NCBI GenBank assembly: GCA_022822125.1 | Contig: JAJECF010000063.1 | Location: 1-5,141 of the forward strand | Length of the DNA: 5,141 bases | Direction: 5' to 3' | From: Alphaproteobacteria bacterium | Lineage (GTDB): Bacteria; Pseudomonadota; Alphaproteobacteria; Bin95 | In this document: piece after piece, positions 1 to 4,578 of the stretch | How positions within the stretch are numbered: position 1 is the first letter of the stretch | Layout of the letters: the number at the start of each line of letters is the position of its first letter | Program-made: the position numbers and the translations under genes | Notes under the pieces: model-generated | What the model saw: only the letters and a program-made list of their open reading frames with translations | Databases searched by the model: none | What the model was told of the DNA's origin: nothing

Positions 1-60
1 CGGAGCCGGGCGCCCGGGCGGTTCATGCAACGCGGCGACCAACGCCACATCCATCCGGAG

Positions 61-80
61 CACGTCGCGGCACGTCGCGG
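61..80. repeat. Tandem 10-bp direct repeat upstream of the antitoxin promoter
   Basis: The 10-mer CACGTCGCGG occurs twice head to tail with no spacer and ends two bases before the proposed -35 box of the antitoxin promoter. It could be a regulator-binding array or simple slippage. Its function is unknown and only the repetition is seen directly. Confidence 0.6.
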
Positions 81-82
81 CG

Positions 83-111
83 TGGACATCGGGCCGACCT
101 CAGGCTACATT
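83..111 (+). promoter_or_regulatory. Sigma70-like promoter of the dinJ-yafQ operon
   Basis: A TGGACA hexamer at 83-88 (5/6 match to TTGACA) is followed, after exactly 17 bases, by TACATT at 106-111 (4/6 match to TATAAT). Transcription would begin near 118, leaving a leader of about 19 bases that contains the AGGAGG ribosome binding site at 123-128. The -10 box lies inside a perfect palindrome, the layout expected for an autoregulated TA operon. The assignment rests on sequence match and spacing only. Confidence 0.55.
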
Positions 112-116
112 GTAGC
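104..116. promoter_or_regulatory. Palindromic operator over the -10 box
   Basis: GCTACA and TGTAGC form a perfect 6-bp inverted repeat around a single central T, covering the proposed -10 hexamer. DinJ/RelB-type antitoxins are ribbon-helix-helix proteins that bind short palindromes in their own promoters, and the position here would block RNA polymerase. The symmetry is seen; the repressor identity is inferred from the adjacent gene. Confidence 0.55.
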
Positions 117-136
117 TCAATCAGGAGGATCGACAC

Positions 137-394
137 ATGAGCACCGTCGTTCGGGCCCGCATCGACGAAAAGACCAAGCAGGAAGCCGCCGCCGTGCTCG
201 ACGCGATCGGCCTCACCGTGTCCGACGCCTTCCGCCTGATGATGGTGCGGATCGCGACCGAGAAACGCCTGCCGTTCGAGCCCCTGGTGCCGAACGCGGA
301 GACCGTAGCGGCCATGGAGGCCGCGCGGCGGGGCGACCTGGTCACGGTCGGCGATGTCGACGGCCTGACGGCCGACCTTCATGCGGACGATTAG
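137..394 (+). CDS. dinJ: RelB/DinJ-family antitoxin
   Basis: This is an 85-residue antitoxin of the RelB/DinJ family, which neutralises a cognate YafQ/RelE-fold mRNA-cleaving toxin and represses its own operon. The N-terminal part (VVRARIDEKTKQEAAAVLDAIGL, residues 4-26, then TVSDAFRLMMVRIA) fits the ribbon-helix-helix DNA-binding domain with the typical IGLT-SDA-R signature. Residues 45-60 (LPFEPLVPNAETVAAM) match the conserved start of the toxin-wrapping tail. The ATG is chosen because a perfect AGGAGG lies 8 bases upstream (123-128). The stop TAG overlaps the start of the toxin gene by 14 bases, the usual translational coupling of these pairs. The gene looks intact, but its toxin is broken by an insertion, so it is probably an orphan antitoxin now. 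It could still regulate its promoter or cross-react with another YafQ elsewhere in the genome. The family call is firm; present function is inferred. Confidence 0.9.
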   Translation: MSTVVRARIDEKTKQEAAAVLDAIGLTVSDAFRLMMVRIATEKRLPFEPLVPNAETVAAMEAARRGDLVTVGDVDGLTADLHADD

Positions 395-522
395 ACGGAC
401 CGCGGCCTTCAAGCGGGATTACAGGCGCGAGAAGAGGGGCCGCTTCGCCAGGACCGTCGATGCCGAACTGGCGGAGGCCCGGCCGATCCCGCCGCGCCAT
501 CGCAACCACGCGCTTGGCGGGC

Positions 523-530
523 AATGGAAG
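523..530. repeat. Left target-site duplication (AATGGAAG)
   Basis: AATGGAAG abuts the left terminal inverted repeat and recurs exactly at the right end (1940-1947). It belongs to the interrupted toxin gene (the codons for Gln-Trp-Lys). The preceding C also matches, but including it would misalign the two inverted repeats by one base, so 8 bp is preferred over 9. Confidence 0.82.
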
Positions 531-555
531 GGGGCTTACAAGGAAATGTCGACGG
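531..555 (+). repeat. Left terminal inverted repeat
   Basis: It begins GGGGCTTACAAGGAAA. Against the reverse complement of 1915-1939 it matches at 20 of 25 positions, with mismatches at positions 4, 8, 17, 20 and 22, four of them transitions. The run CAAGGAAA (539-546) is identical at both ends. The ATG at 546 inside this repeat is in frame with the broken toxin. Confidence 0.8.
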
Positions 556-624
556 CGAGGCCATCCGCCGACCGGCCTCTTTCGATGCCTCCATGGCCGT
601 TGCCGTAGAAGCGGGGATGGCTCC

Positions 625-1332
625 ATGCCAGGCAAGGGGGTGCCCGTGCAATTCGACATAAATGTGCTCCCCGAGCCGCAGAGACGGCTGTGGAAGGTGC
701 TTGACGGTACGCCGTCGGGCTTCGTTCTTTACGGAGGCACGGCGCTTGCATTGAGGCTGGGGCATCGTCAGTCCGTCGATTTCGATTTCTTTTCTCGCGA
801 CGCCTTCCAGCCCGATGCGCTCCGAAGGAACATTCCCTACTTGAGCGGAAGCCTGACGATCCGAAGCGAGGAAAACACCTTGTCATGCGTTCTGAACCTG
901 GATGGCGAGGTGATGGTGTCGTTTTTCGGAGGCCTCCGCATATCCAGCGTCAACGACCCGGACAAAGCGGACGGATCTGGCATTCTTGTGGCGTCTTTGC
1001 CGGATATCGCCGCGACAAAGGCGGCTGCGGTTCAATCGCGCGCCAGCGCCAAGGACTATATCGACCTGGACGCCCTGCTGCGATCCGGTCTCTCGCTTGA
1101 GGAGGCGCTGGGGGCCGCCAATGCCGTATTCGGCCCTGAGTTCAATCCTCTGGTGACGCTCAAGGCGCTTGCTCATTACGCAGACGGCAATCTGCACCAG
1201 GTGCCGAATGAGGTTCGTGAAAACCTGACGAAAGCCGTTGCTGCGGTCGATGTTGAGAACCTTCCGGTATTCGAGCCGCGCGCACGCCTTTGTCCCGACG
1301 AAACAGGAACGGAGCACGACAATGGCTTCTGA
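625..1332 (+). CDS. Nucleotidyltransferase, AbiEii/AbiGii toxin family
   Basis: This 235-residue protein carries the signature of AbiEii-type nucleotidyltransferases (the DUF1814/AbiEii group). LYGGTALALRLGHRQSVDFD (residues 35-54) contains the GG motif and the DxD metal-binding pair Asp52/Asp54, followed by FFS. Lys132 in PDIAATKAAA and the motif AKDYIDLDALL (142-152) match the later conserved motifs of this family. Known members transfer nucleotides, in some cases to tRNA ends, and act as toxins in type IV or related TA systems and phage-exclusion loci; the substrate here is unknown. The ATG at 625 has G-rich sequence about 8 bases upstream. A GTG at 646, preceded by AAGGGGG five bases away, is an equally good start and would give the more family-like N-terminus MQFDINVLPEPQRRLW. 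The gene is cargo of the mobile unit, lies 70 bases inside its left repeat and overlaps the next gene by 11 bases. No separate promoter is obvious, so read-through from the antitoxin promoter is possible. Confidence 0.88.
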   Translation: MPGKGVPVQFDINVLPEPQRRLWKVLDGTPSGFVLYGGTALALRLGHRQSVDFDFFSRDAFQPDALRRNIPYLSGSLTIRSEENTLSCVLNLDGEVMVSFFGGLRISSVNDPDKADGSGILVASLPDIAATKAAAVQSRASAKDYIDLDALLRSGLSLEEALGAANAVFGPEFNPLVTLKALAHYADGNLHQVPNEVRENLTKAVAAVDVENLPVFEPRARLCPDETGTEHDNGF

Positions 1333-1786
1333 GATTTCGGATGACGCCCCCGGAACAAGGGAGGCGGCCCCGGACTCCGATCCGGGGAGGCAGACGCTGC
1401 TTGAGGTTGCGCGGCGGGTGGTATGGTTCCAGCCGCCTCACGAGACGCTGCGCGACGAGGTCCAGTTCCTGAACCATGTGATGATCTACGGCTCCTCGGA
1501 GGATACGGCGACGGTCCGCCGCGCCTATGGCGACGAGGCACTGCGCGATGCCTTGCGCAATGCCTGGCCCGGGATCTTCGATCCACGCTCCTGGTCCTAC
1601 TGGCACACGGTTCTCGGGATGCTGCCCGTGCCCCCGATGCGCGTTCGGCAGTTCCCCGCGGAGCCGGGGGAAGCGGTTCCCGAGGTGAGCCCGGCCATTC
1701 AGGGGCATGGCGGCCCTCCAAGAGGCCGGGGGACCGGGGCGCCGGACCGAAACATGCCTGCTCCGGCTCCAGGCCCGTCCGACTGA
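1322..1786 (+). CDS. Small protein overlapping the nucleotidyltransferase, possible partner or antitoxin
   Basis: This is a 154-residue protein whose ATG overlaps the upstream stop by 11 bases and has GGAG at 1311-1314, 7 bases ahead, so translation is probably coupled to the toxin gene. The core (residues 26-111) has a patterned sequence: VARRVVWFQPP, VQFLNHVMIYGS, then GIFDPRSWSYW near residues 84-94. I recall similar short proteins (DUF6922-like) beside AbiEii nucleotidyltransferases, where their position suggests a regulator or antitoxin; this is memory and inference, not a search result. The last 40 or so residues are Pro/Gly/Arg-rich and look like read-through of formerly non-coding DNA, perhaps after loss of a stop near residue 111. 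The classical AbiEi winged-helix antitoxin is not seen, so if a neutralising partner exists in the unit it is this protein. Confidence 0.7.
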   Translation: MASEISDDAPGTREAAPDSDPGRQTLLEVARRVVWFQPPHETLRDEVQFLNHVMIYGSSEDTATVRRAYGDEALRDALRNAWPGIFDPRSWSYWHTVLGMLPVPPMRVRQFPAEPGEAVPEVSPAIQGHGGPPRGRGTGAPDRNMPAPAPGPSD

Positions 1787-1914
1787 TCCCCCCTTCTTCG
1801 CGGAGTACCCGCTCCCGGCACCGTCTTCCGATGAGCGGGGTTTCGTGTTTGGGCCGTGGCGCCGAACAGGAAATGGCGCCTTGCTGCTGCGCGCTCCCGC
1901 GGCAGGGAGGCGCT
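1787..1914. other. Non-coding right arm of the mobile unit with a hairpin
   Basis: About 130 bases between the second cargo gene and the right inverted repeat carry no supportable gene. GCGCTCCC (1891-1898) and GGGAGGCGC (1905-1913) can pair around a six-base loop with one bulged base. There is no T-tract, so it is not a convincing Rho-independent terminator. A TGGCGCC heptamer also occurs twice, at 1857-1863 and 1874-1880. Confidence 0.4.
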
Positions 1915-1939
1915 CCGCCAACCTTTCCTTGCAAGTCCC
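1915..1939 (-). repeat. Right terminal inverted repeat
   Basis: Read on the minus strand from 1939 it begins GGGACTTGCAAGGAAA and matches the left repeat at 20 of 25 positions. It abuts the second AATGGAAG copy directly. Confidence 0.8.
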
Positions 1940-1947
1940 AATGGAAG
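1940..1947. repeat. Right target-site duplication (AATGGAAG)
   Basis: This is an exact copy of 523-530, directly after the right inverted repeat and directly before the resumed toxin reading frame. Confidence 0.82.
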
Positions 1948-2058
1948 AACCACCGGGACTGTCACGTCCGGCCCGATCTGGTCCTGATCTACCGCAAGCC
2001 CGACGCCGGACATCTCGATCTCGTACGTCCCGGCTCCCACAGCGAACTCGGCCTCTGA
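1948..2058 (+). pseudogene. yafQ: YafQ-family toxin, C-terminal fragment
   Basis: Read from AAC at 1948, this frame encodes NHRDCHVRPDLVLIYRKPDA and continues to SHSELGL before TGA, a clear match to the C-terminal half of YafQ (E. coli: YRDAHVEPDWILIYK, then GTHAALFG). In the restored 86-residue numbering it supplies Asp54, His56, Asp60 and His81, corresponding to E. coli Asp61, His63, Asp67 and His87, which are active-site or catalytically important positions in that family. It has no start codon or ribosome binding site of its own and is separated from the first 50 codons by the 1409-bp unit. No extra stop or frameshift lies within the fragment, which suggests the disruption is recent. Confidence 0.85.
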
Positions 2059-2350
2059 CCGGCCGCGCCTTCCGGACCCCCGCGATCCCCGCCCTCCAAT
2101 AGTCGGCCGACGCTCCGGTCCACGACCCGAGGCACTTTCCCCAGGGCCGGCCGCCGCTCATCCGCCGTCGCCCGCGCGCCGTCTTCCACCGTATCCGATA
2201 CCCCCGCACCGCACAGTCCGCCGTTTCCGGCGGCGGCGACGGTCGGGCTGCGCCTCCCGGAGCCGGAGAGCAGCCGGTCGGGGGCGGGCGTGGCGGCAGG
2301 CGGCGAGAGCCGGCTGCGCCGCGCCGGTGCAACCCTCCATGGAGACTGGA
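2059..2350. other. Intergenic region, no gene, one strong hairpin
   Basis: These 292 bases between the toxin remnant and the ParB fragment are extremely G+C-rich and show no frame with credible protein character. CCGCCG (2218-2223) and CGGCGG (2228-2233) form a perfect 6-bp stem around TTTC; on the minus strand the loop is GAAA, a stable tetraloop. No T-tract follows. The region presumably holds the 3' end of the TA operon and the promoter of the next one, but I cannot point to a convincing promoter. Confidence 0.4.
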
Positions 2351-2704
2351 ATGAACTTCATCGCCCCCAGGGCCGAACCGCTCATCCGGGAGATCCCGCT
2401 CTCCCGGCTCGCGCTCGCCCCCGAGAACGTCCGCAAGACCCCGCCCGATGCTCAGGCCGACGCTTCGCTCAAGGCTTCCATCGCCGCCCTCGGGCTGCTG
2501 GAGAACCTTGTCGTCCGCCCGGATGAACCCGACGAGGATGGCGCCGAGCATTATGCCGTGGTCGCCGGAGGCCGCCGCCTGAAAGCCATGCAGGAGTTGG
2601 TCGAGGACGGCGTATTCGACGCCGACCATCCGGTTCCCTGCCAGGTCAGGTCCGGCGACGCCGATCCCTCCGAACTCTCGCTCGCCGAGAACGTCATCCG
2701 CATC
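2351..2704 (+). pseudogene. ParB/Spo0J N-terminal domain, truncated at a deletion junction
   Basis: The first 118 codons encode a typical ParB N-terminal (CTPase-fold) domain: ALAPENVRKT (21-30), SIAALGLLENLVVRP (43-57), YAVVAGGRRLKAM (68-80, the GxRR nucleotide-binding motif) and ELSLAENVIRI (108-118). In family members this last motif is followed by a segment leading into a helix-turn-helix DNA-binding domain and a long C-terminal region. Here the frame instead runs into Arg/Ala/Gly-rich nonsense and stops at 3124, because another gene is being read out of frame. The ATG at 2351 is preferred for GGAG at 2341-2344, 6 bases upstream; an in-frame ATG at 2339 and GTG at 2327 are alternatives. 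Without the helix-turn-helix it should not bind a parS-like site. ParB-like proteins of this type are common on alphaproteobacterial plasmids and integrative elements. The domain is firm; loss by deletion is inferred. Confidence 0.82.
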
Positions 2705-2712
2705 CGTGCTGG
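2699..2712. other. Fusion junction between two unrelated truncated genes
   Basis: Up to about base 2704 the ParB frame is coherent. From about 2706 a different frame becomes coherent and stays so for 970 bases. The switch falls inside a conserved ParB motif and in the middle of the second protein, with no ribosome binding site between them. An internal deletion joining two originally separate genes explains this better than one frameshift. The exact breakpoint and any microhomology cannot be fixed without the undeleted parent. Confidence 0.6.
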
Positions 2713-3677
2713 CGGACGTCGGCGATTGCCCCGATCTCGAACTCGTCCTGCCGGCCCGCAAGGAAGCGGTCGAGAACGCCTTCCTCAAGGACATGCGCGC
2801 CGCGGCCCGCCTCGCGATCTATCGCGCCATGGCGGCCGATCCCTCTCCGCGCCCGGCCTTCGAGGACTGGACCCGGGCGCGCGAGGCCGGCATCGATATC
2901 GCGCCGCCGCCGGCCGTGCTGCGGCCCTGGCGGCCCGGCATTGCCGACTGCAACGACTGGCGCGATCCGCCGAAGCTCGCGCCGACAGGCGCGGACTCGC
3001 TGGTCATGGCCTGCGACCCCGAGCCGCCCGAGGCCCAGGCGCTCTGGCGCGCCGGCGAACGCGACAGCATCGCATCGCGCCTGTTCGAGGCCGACCGCCG
3101 GCTCGAAGGCTATGGCTGGTATGACGGGCTCGACCGCGCGGCGGCCGTCTCCATCCTCGCCTCCGGGGACGGCGACTGGCTCTCGATCGACGACTGGCCT
3201 CTGCCCGAGCGGGCAGCATCGAGAGCGGCCCGGCTGCCGTCCCGGCCCGCCGTGATCCGCATCGACCTCACCGTCCGCCCCGCAGCCGGACACTGCCACA
3301 CGATCGGCATTCCGGCCGACATGGCGTTCGCCGGCGAGGCCTGGGGCCACATCGACGACACGCTGCCGCTGGTCACGCAAGACAGCGCGCTCCAGCCGCA
3401 CGAGCTGGCAGCCCTGCTCCGGGCCGGTTTCTTCTCGCCTTCGGACGATGTCGAGGCCGACAGCTGGGAGACCCAGAAGGACCGCTTCGACGAGGACGCG
3501 CTGCACCTGGCAACCCGCCTGCTGCTGTCCGACGACGAGGCCTGCAAGATCTCCATCGCCGAGGCGGTGCGGCGCCAGGTGATGTGGTTCGTGCCGGGCG
3601 ACCGCACCGTCGACATCCGCATCCATCGGCCCGACGTGACCGTGACCCTCGCCACCGCCACAGAGGCAACGTCGTGA
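2706..3677 (+). pseudogene. 5'-truncated C-terminal part of a large ATP-binding-like accessory protein
   Basis: A long open frame of 323 codons, counted from a GTG at 2706, encodes a protein-like sequence that seems to begin in mid-domain (LADVGDCPDLELVLPARKEA). Recognisable stretches include RPAFEDWTRAREAGIDIAPP (49-68), FEADRRLEGYGWYDGLDRA (127-145), PHELAALLRAGFFSPSDD (231-248) and SIAEAVRRQVMWFVPGDR (283-300). From memory, this series matches the C-terminal region of large plasmid- or island-borne ATP-binding proteins with an N-terminal GHKL/HSP90-like domain; that domain is absent here. No ribosome binding site precedes the GTG, which lies within the ParB motif, so natural translation from it is doubtful. 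The stop overlaps the GTG of the next gene (GTGA). The ORF is free of internal stops, so loss of the 5' part looks recent. Coding is firm; the family name is tentative. Confidence 0.65.
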
Positions 3678-4153
3678 GCCGGCCCTGGACCGTGCAGGTC
3701 GGCTACAACGCGCACCACTGCAACACCGTCACCGTCGAGGCCGGGACGATCGAGGAAGCGCTGGAGAAGGCCATCGAGGCCGCCAACGAGGATGCCGCGG
3801 GCTGGCGCTCCACGGATCATTGTTCCGACTCGTTCGTCGACAGCGTCTGCGAGGGCGCCCATGCCGATCCATGGGGCGATGGCGCGCTGCCGGTACCGGG
3901 CCTCTTCTCCGAGCATGGAGAGCCGCCGGTGGTGACCCTGGCCGGTCCGGTTCCGCCGGGCGCCGTCCGGGTTTCCGGCGGCAGGGTGACGGTCCGCTTC
4001 GAGACGGAGGCCGGCACGATCGCGGCGGAGATACGCGACCCGCCGCATCCGCCCGCCAACAAGCCGCTGGTGACGGTGTCCGTCGGAGACGACGGCAAGC
4101 CCCGGGTCGAGGTCGAGGGCGGCAACGCCAGGGTGCGAATCCTCGACGACTGA
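3674..4153 (+). CDS. Hypothetical protein, translationally coupled
   Basis: I do not recognise this 159-residue protein as a named family. The GTG start at 3674 overlaps the upstream TGA (GTGA) and has AGAGG at 3662-3666, 7 bases ahead, so reinitiation from the upstream frame is likely. The N-terminal part (WTVQVGYNAHHCNTVTVEAG, then IEEALEKAIEAANED) looks like a small alpha/beta domain with an amphipathic helix at residues 20-35. STDHCSDSFVDSVCEGA (residues 43-59) adds two Cys and one His. The C-terminal half is rich in beta-type alternation (VRVSGGRVTVRFETEAGTIA, later PLVTVSVGDDGKPRVEVEGG). It has no signal peptide or membrane segment, and codon use matches its neighbours. The context (ParB-like, ATP-binding-like, RadC) points to an accessory element gene, probably conserved with the upstream gene. 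Function is unknown. Confidence 0.72.
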   Translation: MSRPWTVQVGYNAHHCNTVTVEAGTIEEALEKAIEAANEDAAGWRSTDHCSDSFVDSVCEGAHADPWGDGALPVPGLFSEHGEPPVVTLAGPVPPGAVRVSGGRVTVRFETEAGTIAAEIRDPPHPPANKPLVTVSVGDDGKPRVEVEGGNARVRILDD

Positions 4154-4312
4154 TCCAACCGGCGGCCGGTCGCCGCCGCCGCGCCTTCCGCACCGATGCC
4201 CGTCCCCGCTCCGCCCGGAGCGGAGGCCGGCATTCGTTCGGGCGAGGCCGGGCCGGGGCGCGGGAGCGTCCCGGTCCTGCACGTCCCGCATCGAGCAACA
4301 GGAGGTCAGCCC
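4154..4312. other. Hairpin-rich intergenic gap
   Basis: This 159-base gap has no supportable gene. ACCGGC-G-GCCGGT (4158-4170) is a perfect odd palindrome four bases after the upstream stop. CCGCTCC (4206-4212) and GGAGCGG (4217-4223) form a perfect 7-bp stem around GCCC. Neither is followed by a T-tract. They may stabilise or partition the mRNA of an operon, since a strong AGGAGG for the next gene follows at 4300-4305. Confidence 0.45.
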
Positions 4313-4531
4313 ATGAAACCTGCCGCAGTCCCCGACATCGCCGACGTCGCGCCGCCGCCGCCCCGGTCCGGCGACGAGGCGCAGAAGCGCGCCATCGCCA
4401 AGGCCGTCTGGACGGACCTGCTCTGGCTGATGCCGGACCGCCGCACCGTGACGATCATCGTGCACGACGGCTGCGTCGCGGTCGATCTCGGCCCGTCCGA
4501 CCCGGCGCCGGACACCGGCAAGCCGCACTGA
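4313..4531 (+). CDS. Small hypothetical protein related to the tail of the upstream fragment
   Basis: This is a 72-residue protein starting at an ATG with a perfect AGGAGG 7 bases upstream (4300-4305). Residues 1-24 are Ala/Pro-rich and probably disordered. Residues 29-60 (IAKAVWTDLLWLMPDRRTVT and onward to VAVDLG) align without gaps with residues 285-316 of the fragment at 2706-3677 (IAEAVRRQVMWFVPGDRTVD and onward), with 14 of 32 identities including Trp, Pro, Arg-Thr-Val, Ile and His. It may therefore be a free-standing copy of that C-terminal module, with a helix followed by a small beta element. The function of the module is unknown. It lies 47 bases upstream of radC in the same direction. 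It lacks cysteine pairs, a signal peptide or a membrane segment. Confidence 0.7.
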   Translation: MKPAAVPDIADVAPPPPRSGDEAQKRAIAKAVWTDLLWLMPDRRTVTIIVHDGCVAVDLGPSDPAPDTGKPH

Positions 4532-4578
4532 CCCCCACGTCCACCCCGCTCCCGTTCGACCCTGTGCAGGAGGCCGCC

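Larger units (their letters stand above)
381..608 (+). pseudogene. yafQ: YafQ-family toxin, N-terminal fragment interrupted by the inserted element
   Basis: The ATG at 381 lies inside the end of the antitoxin gene. Codons 1-50 (381-530) are YafQ-like and end in HRNHALGGQWK, which matches the HPLQGSWKG region of E. coli YafQ; His43 corresponds to E. coli His50. From base 531 the frame reads into the inserted element and adds 25 unrelated residues before TAG at 606-608, giving a 75-residue product. The rest of the toxin, with the other catalytic-type residues, lies at 1948-2058. Removing 531-1947 joins codon 50 (AAG) in frame to AAC CAC CGG GAC and restores an 86-residue toxin. YafQ toxins are ribosome-dependent mRNA endonucleases of the RelE fold. 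This fragment lacks most of the active site and should be inactive. The restored N-terminal half is about 7 residues shorter before the first active-site His than E. coli YafQ, so a small older internal deletion is possible. Confidence 0.85.
531..1939. mobile_element. 1409-bp transposase-less mobile unit carrying a nucleotidyltransferase toxin module
   Basis: The unit is bounded by imperfect 25-bp terminal inverted repeats (531-555 and 1915-1939, 20/25 identical, both beginning GGG) and by an exact 8-bp direct duplication. It sits inside the YafQ toxin gene, and conceptual excision with one duplication copy restores that frame, which independently fixes the boundaries. No transposase or resolvase can be read in any frame. 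The cargo is an AbiEii-type nucleotidyltransferase (625-1332) and a small overlapping gene (1322-1786), both in the same direction as the interrupted operon. Base composition differs from the surroundings: the line 781-840 is 55% G+C, while 2881-2940 is about 82%. An 8-bp duplication with GG-starting repeats is compatible with several families (for example IS256, ISL3 or IS1595 types), and no family is assigned. Mobilisation in trans by a related transposase is inferred. Confidence 0.82.

Noticed and set aside
6..17. A 12-base perfect palindrome CCGGGCGCCCGG at the left edge
   Set aside because: It is made only of G and C in a G+C-rich context and is not placed near any promoter element, so there is no support for a function.
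25..624. A 200-codon upstream extension of the nucleotidyltransferase frame
   Set aside because: It reads through the antitoxin and toxin genes in the wrong frame, and the protein character begins only at about codon 201 (base 625).
1891..1913. Rho-independent terminator at the end of the mobile unit
   Set aside because: The stem has a bulge and is not followed by a T-tract.
1423..1947. Upstream continuation of the toxin C-terminal frame inside the mobile unit
   Set aside because: Only the part from 1948 resembles YafQ. The upstream part overlaps the small partner gene in another frame and crosses the inverted repeat.
522..1947. A 9-bp rather than 8-bp target duplication (CAATGGAAG)
   Set aside because: Counting the extra C as duplication shifts the right inverted repeat by one base and loses the gap-free alignment of the ends. 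The C match is probably chance.
1160..2794. A 544-codon open frame on the minus strand
   Set aside because: It runs antiparallel to the nucleotidyltransferase, the small partner, the toxin remnant and the ParB fragment. It is Arg/Gly/Pro-rich without motifs, as expected for a shadow in G+C-rich DNA.
2063..4190. A shared 12-mer CCGCGCCTTCCG after two stop codons (2063-2074 and 4179-4190)
   Set aside because: One 12-base match within 5 kb of such biased composition is close to chance expectation, and the flanks do not match.
3110..4528. A 472-codon open frame on the minus strand
   Set aside because: It mirrors three well-supported + strand genes, has shadow-like composition and has no recognisable domain.
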